Source: Marinomonas posidonica IVIA-Po-181
Lineage (GTDB): Bacteria; Pseudomonadota; Gammaproteobacteria; Pseudomonadales; Marinomonadaceae
Length of the DNA: 64,000 nt
Assembly: GCF_000214215.1 (NCBI RefSeq)
Contig: NC_015559.1
Location: 3,397,001-3,461,000, forward strand
Direction: 5' to 3'
The translations under genes were made by a program, and so were the position numbers. Of this stretch, positions 45,612 through 55,071 are shown one piece after another (within the stretch, counting starts at the first letter, position 1; every line of letters begins with the position of its first letter). The notes below the pieces were generated by a model. The model was not told where the DNA came from. It searched no databases and worked only from the letters and a program-made list of their open reading frames with translations.

Positions 45612-48600
45612 TTATTCCTCCCTACCTAATGGATGAACGCTACCTTGATCAAATGAGGGTAGAGTATCTGATGAATCTAGTATCATCATGGAAGTTGGAA
45701 TTTCTGTTTGCCATTGTTGAATATCCTTTCGTGTATTTTTTTGTATCAAGAAATCTTTCCAGTTACTCACTAGATAATGTTCAGAAACAAAAACCGGGGT
45801 ACGTTCAGCCTGGCCTAACCAAAACAGCCCTTCTGATTTCAGGTAGTAAATAACAGGGAGGGTATAGGCGGGTACAATCGGTACAATAATTCTGGCAGCA
45901 CCCGCTGCAATAAAGGCTGAGAGGTTGTTAGCAGAGTCTTCTGTAGTCTGACGCTTCTGTTCAAGCTTGAGCCAATCTGGACGCTCACTATCATCTGGGC
46001 CAAAATAATCAGGATAATAGGCGATAGTCATATCTCCCCAACTTAGCGCGCAGTCGAAAAATGGAATGAGTTGAAAATTAATAACATCTCCATACCAAGC
46101 GGATTCCGATGGATTGGCAATTTCTGTTTGTTGACTAAACAACTTAATGAGTAATTGAATCCCCTGCTGCTTTAGCTGCTGCTCCTGAAAGCCCAGACCA
46201 CTGCTGTCCCGTTTTTTAGGAAGCAATGTGTCGATTTGTGCTTCGATCGCCTCCATATAATGGGCCTTGTCTCTGAGGTAAGCCGCCATGATGGCGTCAA
46301 AGGTTTTCCTTTGCCATTCGATGTAGATATCTGTCTTGTCATTAAGTTGGCAAGTGAGGGTTAGTGTTACTGCATACTCGACCGCAGTAGTAATTACTGC
46401 AACGGGTAACGAAGCTCCAGGATCTCTTTGATAAATAATTGAGGCATGAGCAGGGCTTGGATCGCTAAGACTTTGAGTATGATCGCCAATCAATAAATCC
46501 AATGTGACAGCACTGGCCCCTTCAGGAAGAAGATAGGCATAGGCAATATCAAGGCTCTTGGCCTCATATTGATCCGGTACTTTTAATGTAGTGGTAGTCA
46601 GTGGAGGATTTCCTATCAAGGTCTGGCTGACTGTCACCTCTGCTGCTGGTGGAGCTTTGATATTCTCGGCCAAGTATTCATTTGATAATGGCAAATAGTT
46701 ACTGCGGGTTATGTCTGCCGGAGAATTAATTGGTGTTGTCGCATTAGGATCGTAAGGCGCTATAGGTAAATGCAAGTTTCGGTCGAAGAGACCATTCTGC
46801 CGATCAATAAAATTAGCGGCGGGGGAAGGTAAAATCATCTCTACCATCAACCGCTCTCCTTCATAGTACAAATGTGTGCTAAAAACTTCGCTAATCCAGC
46901 GATATAACCCTGTCAAATGAGATTGACCATTCACATTTTCGTAGCGATGCATTTGACTGCTAGATTGCATGGAATTAGTCAGTTTATGGCGGCGTTGATC
47001 AACACTACTCTCCAGTTTATCGACAAATTGACGCTCTACTGAGCGTGCAAATTCTTGCGCATCAGACACATAGTTAAAAGGGCTTGATTCTGTACCGCTG
47101 TAATCCCCAGGGAGCTCAAAATAATCGCCACTTAGCGTCACATTCAACCCAGAACTATCGTACTGCTGTTGGATGTTTTCGAAAGTTTTTTTGATTCCAA
47201 GCAAAGGCGAAAGTTCTGATTGCCCGTCCAGACGTTCTTCTATATTTGTTTTATCTTGAGAGTGTGATCCGATGGTATGAGCTGAAATCGATTCTTGCAC
47301 AGATGAAGTGGCAATTTCACGAGTTTGTCCACGCATAACATTTTCAACATAAGCCAGCTTTCCTGATCGGTAGCACATAAGCCTATGTTCCAACATCATG
47401 AGTTCGGCAAGGCCTAACAGCTTTAGGTAGGGAGTTTCTGTGCCGCTATCGATATCATCACTGTCTGCTTGGTCGCTTGAGTGTATGTCTGTGGTGTTGG
47501 TTAAAGGAACAGGAAATATTGTCGCATCAAGCAAAATGTTGGCACTAAGTACCGCTTTAATACTATGTTCGTCTGTCAATAAATCCGCTTCGTTTGCTTC
47601 TATTTCCGCCGCATGACAGACCATCAGGGCCGCAATGATTGCTGATTGTTGAGCCGGTTGGCAATTTAGTACCAGTAGAGCAGTCAAGCTGTCCTGTAGA
47701 CGAGACTTTTGTTCGGCGTATTGGCTTTGAGAAACAAACTTATTAGCTGGTATTTGGAGAAGTTCATTCAGACCTGAAGCTAAATCTTTTGGGCTAGACG
47801 CTAAAAACACATCAATTTCAGGGGCGATAAGACGGTTGAATGGTGTTGGCATGCCCGTTATTTCTTTGACACATTGCCCTGCATAAGGGGCTTTATTTGT
47901 GATAAAAGTCGCTGCTTCAGTCTGCATATTCTTCCGAGCATTACTACCTGTGCGCTTACTTGCTAAAGCCGATTGAAAGGCATTTTTGTTGGTGATCGAA
48001 ATAAACTGTTTATGAATATCTACTTTAGAAGGCAAGCGAATGGCTTTTGGATAACTGAAGCAACTACAACATCGCGGTTCTGAGACATGATGATTTTTAT
48101 ACATAGAGCTGCTTTCTTGAGGAGAGGTATTCGAACAGGGTTGACCAATCACAATGGTATCTGGTGCTGTAGTGTGTGTATCTGGGGTATTGGCTAACCA
48201 CTTAGCCAATAGGTGATGGATAGTTTGTTTGCTATTGGTGTCATAGGGAACCGTCGCAGCTAATGTTGCACGACCATCAGCTCCGATACGTTGAGTAACA
48301 GAACATTCCAAATCTTCATTGGGTGTAGGCAAACTTGTTACCCAACGCGAGAGGGAAGGAGAAAGCTTCGCAGTCCCAACCTCAGTACCTTCATAAAACA
48401 AGGTAGTGGTCGATTCCATACAAGCTTTTTTGGCTCCCTCTACCCACCAATCTGCCCGCCATCCATGATTAAGATCCTTGCTACCATTGGTTGCATCGCA
48501 AGGCGTAGAATCGTTACAAATCAGCCAATGGTGGATATCTTTAGTACGTTCGCGAGCCTCTCCAAACCTAGCTTGTATAAACAACTTGATCACATCTCCA

Positions 48601-48830
48601 TAAATAAGCTCGACCGTACCGCTGACCGTCTGCTGAGTACCTTTAATGTTGAAAGTATCACATTTATTGCTAGGACTAAGGTGACAATGTTGTTTCCCTC
48701 CCTCAAACTCCAGAACAAGGTCAGCGTTGATCATTCCGTCGATAAGTTCCGACGTCCAAACGACATAAAGACCCTGCTCCTGCCATGTACCTGAATCTGA
48801 TTGAGAGTTGTTCATTATTGTATTCGCCAT
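45612..48830 (-). CDS. 1072-aa unknown protein, core of the island
   Basis: A very long soluble protein with no signal peptide. Visible parts: an N-terminal beta-rich region rich in Trp (residues 1-190), a CCSC cysteine group near 255, a helical region (~380-520) containing MLEHRLMCYRSGKLAYVENV and MRGQTREIATSSVQESISAH, and YRWISEVFSTHLYYEGERLM, VEMILPSPAANF near 643-673. A C-terminal part reads PFFDCALSWGDMTIAYYPDY and AFIAAGAARIIVPIVPAYTL. These look like conserved motifs of large uncharacterised proteins, but I cannot name the family. RBS AAGGA. It follows the sigma gene by 15 bp. Confidence 0.85.
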   Translation of the reverse strand: MANTIMNNSQSDSGTWQEQGLYVVWTSELIDGMINADLVLEFEGGKQHCHLSPSNKCDTFNIKGTQQTVSGTVELIYGDVIKLFIQARFGEARERTKDIHHWLICNDSTPCDATNGSKDLNHGWRADWWVEGAKKACMESTTTLFYEGTEVGTAKLSPSLSRWVTSLPTPNEDLECSVTQRIGADGRATLAATVPYDTNSKQTIHHLLAKWLANTPDTHTTAPDTIVIGQPCSNTSPQESSSMYKNHHVSEPRCCSCFSYPKAIRLPSKVDIHKQFISITNKNAFQSALASKRTGSNARKNMQTEAATFITNKAPYAGQCVKEITGMPTPFNRLIAPEIDVFLASSPKDLASGLNELLQIPANKFVSQSQYAEQKSRLQDSLTALLVLNCQPAQQSAIIAALMVCHAAEIEANEADLLTDEHSIKAVLSANILLDATIFPVPLTNTTDIHSSDQADSDDIDSGTETPYLKLLGLAELMMLEHRLMCYRSGKLAYVENVMRGQTREIATSSVQESISAHTIGSHSQDKTNIEERLDGQSELSPLLGIKKTFENIQQQYDSSGLNVTLSGDYFELPGDYSGTESSPFNYVSDAQEFARSVERQFVDKLESSVDQRRHKLTNSMQSSSQMHRYENVNGQSHLTGLYRWISEVFSTHLYYEGERLMVEMILPSPAANFIDRQNGLFDRNLHLPIAPYDPNATTPINSPADITRSNYLPLSNEYLAENIKAPPAAEVTVSQTLIGNPPLTTTTLKVPDQYEAKSLDIAYAYLLPEGASAVTLDLLIGDHTQSLSDPSPAHASIIYQRDPGASLPVAVITTAVEYAVTLTLTCQLNDKTDIYIEWQRKTFDAIMAAYLRDKAHYMEAIEAQIDTLLPKKRDSSGLGFQEQQLKQQGIQLLIKLFSQQTEIANPSESAWYGDVINFQLIPFFDCALSWGDMTIAYYPDYFGPDDSERPDWLKLEQKRQTTEDSANNLSAFIAAGAARIIVPIVPAYTLPVIYYLKSEGLFWLGQAERTPVFVSEHYLVSNWKDFLIQKNTRKDIQQWQTEIPTSMMILDSSDTLPSFDQGSVHPLGREE

Positions 48831-48845
48831 ACCTTTATTCCTTTT

Positions 48846-49442
48846 TCAAAAGAAAAATGCGTTGCTGCCCTCAGTATGAACATGCATCGCCAGAGAGTGT
48901 CGTAATGTGGCTCTTGCCTCTTGCAAGCGCTTTCGTGCATTGCTGTGACTAATATCTAGTTCAGTAGTGATTTCTTTGTAGCTGTAGCCCCAGAGCAGTC
49001 GCCTTATGGCAACCTCAAATTGTTTTGGTGGCAAGCAGTGCAAAGCAACACAAATATCTTTGTATATCTGCTGCCCTGACATAATTTCGGCGGGGGACTC
49101 TTCCCGCGGAGCCTGAAAAAATGCATCTATTTCAATGTACTCATGACGTTGTGAATAAAGTTGATTTTTTCTGTAAATATCAATGCAATAATTTCGGATA
49201 ATGGCACATAACCATCGCTCTAGATCATTTTCTTCTTCTAATTTTTGTTTATTGGCTATCAGGGTGTAATACAACTTTATTTTAACCTGACTACAAAAAT
49301 CCTCTGTGTCCTCCTGAGTGTAGGTGTATTTTTTGCAGATCCGATAAATAGATAAATCATTACTTTCTATCATTCTCCAAATGCTTTCTGAATATTGATT
49401 AGATGACTTTTGCGATCCTTTCTTATAAACCATGAGCTCCAT
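48846..49442 (-). CDS. ECF-type sigma factor heading the island gene train
   Basis: A ~198-residue sigma-70 family protein. Region 2: YTQEDTEDFCSQVKIKLYYT and ENDLERWLCAIIRNYCIDIY. Region 4: LHCLPPKQFEVAIRRLLWGY, SYKEITTELDISHSNARKRL, QEARATLRHSLA. No anti-sigma partner is adjacent. Tandem ATG/TTG/ATG codons follow AAGGA; the ATG at 49442 has the best spacing, 49448 is the alternative. As first gene of the minus-strand train it probably directs its own operon and perhaps the divergent caspase-like gene. Confidence 0.85.
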   Translation of the reverse strand: MELMVYKKGSQKSSNQYSESIWRMIESNDLSIYRICKKYTYTQEDTEDFCSQVKIKLYYTLIANKQKLEEENDLERWLCAIIRNYCIDIYRKNQLYSQRHEYIEIDAFFQAPREESPAEIMSGQQIYKDICVALHCLPPKQFEVAIRRLLWGYSYKEITTELDISHSNARKRLQEARATLRHSLAMHVHTEGSNAFFF

Positions 49443-49448
49443 CAACAT

Positions 49449-49962
49449 ATTTCCTTATTTCAATATCAGCTTAAAAGTAGAAGTTCGATAAAAGAAACTA
49501 CACCTATTGAAAAGAGACGAATTCCGTTGAGTTTTTGTGAGTAATTTTTTCCAAAGAAAAATCGCTATCAGGGGGAAATAGTCGGTATAACTTGTAAGAA
49601 CGTATAAATGAACTGCCTACAACATCTATGAAAATCAATCTCTTAAAAGAATAAAATGTATTGAATAGAGGAAAGAAAGAAGAAAATAACTTTGTCAAAA
49701 GTGATGAAGGATATTAATAAAAAACAAACATATTCATATTAAAAAATGATCACAAAAAAAATTATTTTCGTTATATGACTATGTTAATCAAAATTTTCAA
49801 ACCGGAAATTAAATTGATTAACCATTTATTTCAAGGATTATCTTTATTTCCCATAAACACCATTATTACCTTAACTCAAGAAATTAAGATTATTTTTGGT
49901 GCTATTAAAACTGGTTAATTTAGCATGATTATTTATCACCCATTAAATAAGGAAATGTATAT
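49449..49962. other. AT-rich divergent regulatory region
   Basis: These 514 bp between the sigma factor and the caspase-like gene are strikingly AT-rich, with runs such as AAAAAATTATTTTCG. The only ORF (49504-49698, minus) lacks an RBS and looks like chance. Both divergent promoters should lie here; I could not assign -35/-10 elements with confidence. Confidence 0.6.
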
Positions 49963-51003
49963 ATGAAACATAATTTTTCGGATGTAATTAGTGCACTAGG
50001 TGAATTTGTTCAGGTTGTAGAATATAACATTAATCGATCAGATAAGAGCGGCAGTGAAGAAAAGCCAACGACAAAAGCAGGAGTCATAATCACCAGTGAA
50101 GGCCTAACAAAAACAGAGAATAGCTCTCTAAATACCTTAACCATTGCAGCAACAATAGACAGTAGCAGAGATGACAATGGCTTCCTCGCAAACATGATGT
50201 CGACGTATCAATCGGCATCCAATACAGGCGATAGAATAGGGTCTGATGATACATCCCAACAAGCCTTTACTAACTTGCGGGATATTCACGGGGATGTGTC
50301 TATCATTGTTGGGCATGGGGCATCTGGAGTTATTGGAACAGGAGATGGTGACAGTAGCGGAACAATCGAGCAATATATGGAAGCAAGCAACCGAACTACT
50401 TGGGAGCCTTATGCCAGAGATGGGGTAAATGGGAAGAGTTTGGTGCTTTTTGGCTGTAATGTTGCAGAAGGACAGGTTGGAGCCGATTTTTTGCAAATGG
50501 TTGCCAATACTGTCAATAAGCCGGTTAGTGGTTGGACAGGAACTGTATGGGCCGATGGCACATCCGTAACAGCAGATGGCTCATTTCTTACAGCCTCACC
50601 TGGCAGTACTCTTAAAGCAAAACCTAGCGTGGTGAAACATATGTCTGATCCAAATAAACAGAGCTTTAAAATTAAATCGGGCGGCCAGTATCAGGACGTT
50701 GACTTGAACGCCGTAAAAAGCGTGCATGTTTCTGTTATTACAAAGGGGCCAGGATGTGTAACCAAAAATAGAGAGTTCCTAGGAGAAAAAGCAGCAGAAA
50801 TATTAAGGGAAATCGATTTTGATCATCCTCGTATTGAAACTACCAAAAAACCAGGCGCGAAAGTAACCGCTCAATTGTCGGTCAAATATGATAATGCCAT
50901 ACGGGCTTTTAATATCTTGGGAACATCTTTATTACAGGATACCTATTGCCCAAGCCACTATTATTATATCTCTCAGAAATTGGAAAATATTTTTGTAGAG
51001 TAG
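49963..51003 (+). CDS. Caspase-like (DUF4347-like) protein with His118/Cys165
   Basis: A 346-residue cytoplasmic protein. The core resembles clan CD peptidase or DUF4347 folds: LRDIHGDVSIIVGHGASGVI supplies the His (118) after a beta strand, and GKSLVLFGCNVAEGQVGADF supplies the Cys (165), followed by QMVANTVNKPVSGWTGTVWA. The first ~100 residues and a C-terminal ~120-residue part (SVHVSVITKGPGCVTKNREF) are unfamiliar. RBS AAGGA. Divergent from the sigma-led gene train, it may be a protease or effector acting with those proteins; catalysis is inferred from the dyad only. Confidence 0.75.
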   Translation: MKHNFSDVISALGEFVQVVEYNINRSDKSGSEEKPTTKAGVIITSEGLTKTENSSLNTLTIAATIDSSRDDNGFLANMMSTYQSASNTGDRIGSDDTSQQAFTNLRDIHGDVSIIVGHGASGVIGTGDGDSSGTIEQYMEASNRTTWEPYARDGVNGKSLVLFGCNVAEGQVGADFLQMVANTVNKPVSGWTGTVWADGTSVTADGSFLTASPGSTLKAKPSVVKHMSDPNKQSFKIKSGGQYQDVDLNAVKSVHVSVITKGPGCVTKNREFLGEKAAEILREIDFDHPRIETTKKPGAKVTAQLSVKYDNAIRAFNILGTSLLQDTYCPSHYYYISQKLENIFVE

Positions 51004-51030
51004 TTCTATAAACGGCAACCTGTTTGAAAT

Positions 51031-51063
51031 CCCCCCAATAGTTGGATATGCAACATTGGGGGG
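51031..51063 (+). terminator. Hairpin after the caspase-like gene
   Basis: CCCCCCAATAGTTG / CAACATTGGGGGG with a one-base bulge, 28 bp after the stop. Very stable stem but only a weak T tract (TCTTA), so it is a probable terminator. It also marks the right end of the island. Confidence 0.6.
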
Positions 51064-51074
51064 TCTTACAGTCA

Positions 51075-51163
51075 GCTGCCGTCGTAAACACTTCAAATGG
51101 CCCAGAAAAGTCTAGAACTTCCGCCAATTCATAAAGATAAATGCCGATTTTAATAGGTTTCAT
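51075..51163 (-). pseudogene. Truncated 5' fragment of the DJ-1 gene
   Basis: The first ~29 codons of the DJ-1 family gene at 41094-41687 (MKPIKIGIYLYELAEVLDF and onward) are repeated here because they lie in the 272-bp repeat; after TTAA the frame runs into island sequence. Not functional. Confidence 0.93.
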
Positions 51164-51346
51164 AGTTTCCCTCGCAACTTTGCCTCATGACTAGGATTGT
51201 AACTTGGCGATCACCTCTTCGATCCACTTTACGGTCAACCATTCCGGTGCGGAAGCAGAGCGAGTAAAAGCAATTTCAATGCTCGGTAAACTGGGTAAGA
51301 TATCACTCTCAATCACCTCTAACTGATCACTGACACTAACACTGGC
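51075..51346 (+). repeat. Right copy of 272-bp direct repeat flanking the island
   Basis: 271 of 272 bases equal 41599-41870. This copy contains the real 3' end of the intact lysR gene and only a fragment of the DJ-1 gene. Confidence 0.97.
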
Positions 51347-52057
51347 AATGGCTGAAATAGCCTTTTCCGCCACCAGCAAGCTTTCGATTAAGGCCAAATT
51401 CGAGGTCACACAATATAGATGATAATCCACGCCTTTCTTTTGCAAACCATCAATCGCACTGGAATGAAATTTACACCCAGGCTCATACATGGCCAAGTTC
51501 AATGGCGACAAAGACGCTTGCCAATCAAAGCCTTTCTTGGCCACCCAGACGCCTTTATCCTGATATAAGGCCAAACCTTCATCGCTGCCTGGTGTTCGTG
51601 TTACTAAAGCCAGATCGACCTCGCCTTTGTCCATGAATTCTCGAAGCTCAATGGACGTCCCCGTGCGAATGCGAAATCTGAGTCCAGGGGCGGTCTCTTC
51701 CATGGTTGTCATAATCAATGGCAATAAATTAGCAACATAATCATTGGGGCAACCAAGGTGAATCAAGGCGCCTTGTTGCGGACCTTTCAATGACATTAAT
51801 GCCTGTTCTTGTAGCTGTAAAATTCGCCTAGCGTAATGCACTAAACGCTGTCCATCTTCCGTCAACACTTGCTCTCGGCCTTGTTTCACAAACAATTGGG
51901 CTCCCGCCTGCTCTTCTAAGCGCTTCATCTGCATACTAATGGCAGATGGCGTGCGAAAGGTTTGCATCGCGGCCCGCTGAAAGCTGCCATGATCCACAAT
52001 CGCCACTAGGGTTTTCAGTAATTCCGTATCCACCGCATGCCTCTGTTTGGATTCCAT
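51191..52057 (-). CDS. LysR-family transcriptional regulator
   Basis: A 288-residue LysR protein. The HTH is at the N-terminus (LLKTLVAIVDHGSFQRAAMQ, TFRTPSAISMQMKRLEEQAG, AQLFVKQGREQVLTEDGQRL) followed by a linker helix and a periplasmic-binding-like sensor (HLGCPNDYVANLLPLIMTTM, FMDKGEVDLALVTRTPG). It is the intact member of the pair whose 3' end is duplicated at 41715-41870. Its divergent neighbour is a glutathione transferase, a likely target. Before insertion it lay next to the DJ-1 gene. Confidence 0.9.
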   Translation of the reverse strand: MESKQRHAVDTELLKTLVAIVDHGSFQRAAMQTFRTPSAISMQMKRLEEQAGAQLFVKQGREQVLTEDGQRLVHYARRILQLQEQALMSLKGPQQGALIHLGCPNDYVANLLPLIMTTMEETAPGLRFRIRTGTSIELREFMDKGEVDLALVTRTPGSDEGLALYQDKGVWVAKKGFDWQASLSPLNLAMYEPGCKFHSSAIDGLQKKGVDYHLYCVTSNLALIESLLVAEKAISAIASVSVSDQLEVIESDILPSLPSIEIAFTRSASAPEWLTVKWIEEVIAKLQS

Positions 52058-52170
52058 TGACTAGATTCATCAAAATGGCTTAACAGTGCCATCAATTAAA
52101 TTCGCTTTTCATCACCTTGGCTTACCGCCATGATGATCACATCCTCTTTTTGCCCTGTCGGAGTACTACC

Positions 52171-52785
52171 ATGATATTGCACGATTTTTTGCCTTCTGGA
52201 AACGGTTATAAAATTCGTCTAACTTGCGCCAAACTTGGTCTTTATTATCAACTAAAAGAATACGATATTACCCAAGGAGACACTCGCACAGAAGCGTTTC
52301 TCGCCCTCAGTCCGAATGGTAAAATACCCGTACTTGAACTCGATGATGGACACTGTCTGAGCGAAAGCAACTCAATCCTGTTATACCTTGCTGAAGCCCA
52401 TCAATCTGATCTATTGCCAAACGATCCTCTCGACAAAGCAGAAGTAACTAAATGGTTATTCTGGGAACAATACAGTCATGAACCTAACATTGCCTCAGTA
52501 CGTTTTTGGTTGACCCATAACGCCATGACAGAATTAAAAGAAAAAATGCTGCCGGAGCGTATTCAACAAGGTCATGCCGCACTCACATTGATGGATGATC
52601 AACTATCAAAGCAGGATTTTTTAGCGGGTAATCGTCTCACGCTTGCCGACATTTGCTTATTCGCTTATACCCATGTTGCGGAAGAAGGCGGTGCTTACCA
52701 GCTGTCTGATTACCCCAATGTGCAGCGCTGGATACAAGACATTCAAGCGCAAAACTGGTTTATTCCTATTACTCATAGGCAATAA
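52171..52785 (+). CDS. Glutathione S-transferase
   Basis: A ~204-residue GST: the thioredoxin-like N-terminal half (MILHDFLPSGNGYKIRLTCA, LSPNGKIPVLELDDG, CLSESNSILLYLAEAH with the glutathione-binding Ser) and a helical C-terminal half (LTLADICLFAYTHVAEEGGA). ATG at 52171 with CGGAG RBS is preferred; the in-frame start at 52117 lacks a site. Divergent from lysR. Probably a detoxification enzyme controlled by that regulator. Confidence 0.9.
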   Translation: MILHDFLPSGNGYKIRLTCAKLGLYYQLKEYDITQGDTRTEAFLALSPNGKIPVLELDDGHCLSESNSILLYLAEAHQSDLLPNDPLDKAEVTKWLFWEQYSHEPNIASVRFWLTHNAMTELKEKMLPERIQQGHAALTLMDDQLSKQDFLAGNRLTLADICLFAYTHVAEEGGAYQLSDYPNVQRWIQDIQAQNWFIPITHRQ

Positions 52786-53289
52786 AGACCACCTAATCAA
52801 ACTCAGTTATTCGTTTAAGGAAGGTACGAACAAGTCCACTGATTACGGCAACGTGCTCCTCGGCAACCGCTCCTGCATTGCCCTACTACACCACATCCTT
52901 GTGGTTATGCGTTACTCTAATCCCCTACATCCATGTAGGGGTCAGCGTGTGGATCATTATCTATTATTCGTGGCAAGTTTCGCCGTTCAATATTGAACAT
53001 ATTGGCAACCCGCTTAACGACCGAGCAACGCCCCCTCTGACTGATGAAGGCTCTTATGTTAAAAAACACAGTGCTTCGTCAGTCTTCTCCCCCTCTTCAA
53101 CAACTCTGTACCTAACTGGTCAGATAAAAAAAGTTACAATTTTTTTTTGCACATACACAATAAAGTGCCACTGTTAAATAAGCGCTATTGTCTTTTCGTG
53201 AAGTTTTGAATGTTGTAGACCGTTGTATAGCAAGGAAGTTATTCTATCCTATAAATTAAATTTATGGTTTCACATTCAAGGAATACTCC
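52786..53289. other. 504-bp non-coding interval with repeats
   Basis: No gene is credible here. It contains a partial copy of a palindromic interspersed repeat (52818-52888) and a small perfect hairpin (CCCCTACAT-CC-ATGTAGGGG, 52922-52941). The AT-rich end near 53160-53289 should hold the chemoreceptor promoter. Confidence 0.6.
52818..52888 (+). repeat. Interspersed palindromic repeat, copy A (right end missing)
   Basis: AGGAAGGTACGAACAAGTCC, then CGGCAA, GCTCCTCGGCAACC and CTCCTGCATTGCCCTACTA. The same blocks in the same order occur at 55072-55157. Here the right terminal inverted repeat is replaced by other sequence. Confidence 0.75.
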
Positions 53290-54909
53290 ATGTCACTATT
53301 TCAAACCATTCGAGGTCGCTATACCTTTGCATTTGGCGGACTGGCCGTCACATTTTTAGTCGTCGTTATTGCGGCGCAAAGTCTAGTTAACTACTTACAA
53401 AACAACATGGGGAAATATGCCTCTGGCTCTTCCCTTATCCAAAATGCCGATCGAGATTTATATCAATCACGTCTCGCCTTAGCCTCATTAGTATTCTCTA
53501 AACACGGCGTAGATGTCGCAGAACAAGAAAGCATCGTGCTTGAGAACGCTCAACAAGCCTATGATCGTATGAAGTCCTTCCAAACCATGACCAAGGACCT
53601 GGATGAAATACGAGACTTATTGATCAACTTCGAAGATCAATATCAAACATGGCATCAACAGGTTGAGTTCATCATCACACTCACCAAACAATACCAATAT
53701 GATCGTGCCATTGTGAAACTCACAGGGGAAAATCAGACCAGCTTTACCCAACTCCGCAATTTATACGATCAATCGGAAGAACGCATCAGTGAAGTGGCCG
53801 CTAAAGAACTAGAGAGCATCCACGCATACACTGAGAACTTTAAACTGTCCGTGGCCATTTTAGCCGTCTTGGTGTTAATTTTGAGCGTTTCCCTTGCTTG
53901 GTTTGCACCACGAAACATTTCCCGTTCAATTAAAAGAGTGACCTATGGAGTGCATGAAATCAGCGCCGGAGACGGAGATTTAACACGCCGTATCAACAGC
54001 ACTAAAAAAGACGAAACGGGCGAATTAAGTCGAGAACTGGACCTTTTTGTCGGCAGACTTGGTGGCATTATTGGTGAAGTTCGAAATGGCTGTGAGCACA
54101 TTCGTGAAGAAATGGTTGGGCTCGGCACCTCAGCCCAAGAATCTGCTAAACTCAGCGAGCGCCAGCACCAATCATTGGACTTTGTGGTCACCGCGGTCGA
54201 AGAAATGGGCGGCGCAACCAGAGAAGTCGCACAAAATGCCGCCCAGACGGTCGATGAGGTTCAGGAATTAAATCGCTCCGCCGACCAAGGAGTAGAACAA
54301 CTCACAAATGCAATCAATCAACTGGATTCCTTAGCCAAGCAAATTCAAGGGGCCGCGTCTGTAATTGACCAACTCTCTACTCGATCCGATCGCATTGCAT
54401 CAGTATTGGATGTCATCTTAGGCATTTCTGAACAAACCAACTTACTGGCACTTAATGCCGCTATTGAAGCCGCTAGAGCAGGAGAACAGGGTCGAGGGTT
54501 TGCCGTGGTAGCCGATGAAGTGCGAGAGCTGGCCAGCAAGACACAAGCCTCGACCGAGGACATCCAAGGTATGATCAACGATTTGCAAACGGGTGTCAGC
54601 AGTGCCGTAAACGTCATCAGTGAAAGTGTTGAAATGGCAGGATCCAGTGCCAGCCTCTCCCATCAAACCATGGAAGCCATTAATACGGTCAAGCAATCGG
54701 CTGATCGCATTTACGACTTTACCACTCAAACCGCCAGCGCAACCGAGCAGCAAAGTAAGGTCACGGATGAAATTAATGAAAACTTATCCGCTCTGTCTGA
54801 AATGTCCAAAGATGTCATGGAAGTTTCAAAACGGATCAGTCATTCCGTTAATGAAACACTTGCTAACTCCAATGAATTATCAAACAGGGTCAAACGCTTT
54901 ATCGTGTAA
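53290..54909 (+). CDS. Membrane methyl-accepting chemotaxis protein
   Basis: A 539-residue transmembrane chemoreceptor. TM1 ~12-32 ([20 protein letters not shown]), a ~155-residue periplasmic four-helix-type sensor, TM2 ~187-207 ([20 protein letters not shown]), HAMP ~208-262 ([20 protein letters not shown]), then the signalling domain with tip [20 protein letters not shown] near residue 380. No C-terminal NWETF-type pentapeptide. The ligand is unknown. RBS CAAGGAA. It stands alone between two repeat-containing intergenic regions. Confidence 0.93.
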   Translation: MSLFQTIRGRYTFAFGGLAVTFLVVVIAAQSLVNYLQNNMGKYASGSSLIQNADRDLYQSRLALASLVFSKHGVDVAEQESIVLENAQQAYDRMKSFQTMTKDLDEIRDLLINFEDQYQTWHQQVEFIITLTKQYQYDRAIVKLTGENQTSFTQLRNLYDQSEERISEVAAKELESIHAYTENFKLSVAILAVLVLILSVSLAWFAPRNISRSIKRVTYGVHEISAGDGDLTRRINSTKKDETGELSRELDLFVGRLGGIIGEVRNGCEHIREEMVGLGTSAQESAKLSERQHQSLDFVVTAVEEMGGATREVAQNAAQTVDEVQELNRSADQGVEQLTNAINQLDSLAKQIQGAASVIDQLSTRSDRIASVLDVILGISEQTNLLALNAAIEAARAGEQGRGFAVVADEVRELASKTQASTEDIQGMINDLQTGVSSAVNVISESVEMAGSSASLSHQTMEAINTVKQSADRIYDFTTQTASATEQQSKVTDEINENLSALSEMSKDVMEVSKRISHSVNETLANSNELSNRVKRFIV

Positions 54910-55071
54910 CCCATCAATAATAGCGTACGACATGGAAAGTCACACGCTATGAGCGTTAATGTCATCCGCCCCGCCCTACCTTATTCTGATCAGTATCTAA
55001 TCACTTCATGGAAAGATGAGACATTATCAATTAAATCCGCTTGTTCCGACTATTTCAGAGGTCTATAGTCT

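Larger units (their letters stand above)
41871..51074. mobile_element. 9.2-kb inserted island without recognisable mobility genes
   Basis: The segment between the two 272-bp repeats splits the DJ-1/lysR junction; removing it with one repeat copy restores an intact locus. It holds decayed GNAT and ABM genes on the left (41.9-43.0 kb), a minus-strand gene train of sigma factor, 1072-aa protein, tail-collar protein and two paralogous unknowns, and a plus-strand caspase-like gene. No transposase, integrase, terminal inverted repeats or short target-site duplication is seen, so entry by homologous recombination of a circle or concatemer is the simplest idea. Confidence 0.8.

Noticed and set aside
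49504-49698. 64-aa minus ORF in the AT-rich region
   Set aside because: No RBS and a composition expected by chance in AT-rich DNA.
41871-51074. The island as a prophage
   Set aside because: Only a tail-collar domain is phage-like. There is no terminase, portal, capsid, tail tube, lysis or integrase gene in the 9.2 kb, so a prophage or remnant is not supported.
50909-51163. Minus-strand ORF beginning like DJ-1 at the island's right edge
   Set aside because: Only the part within the repeat is DJ-1 sequence; the remainder is antisense to the caspase-like gene. It is a truncated fragment.
52878-53177. ORF after the GST gene
   Set aside because: Covers the interspersed repeat and hairpin sequence; no domain or RBS.
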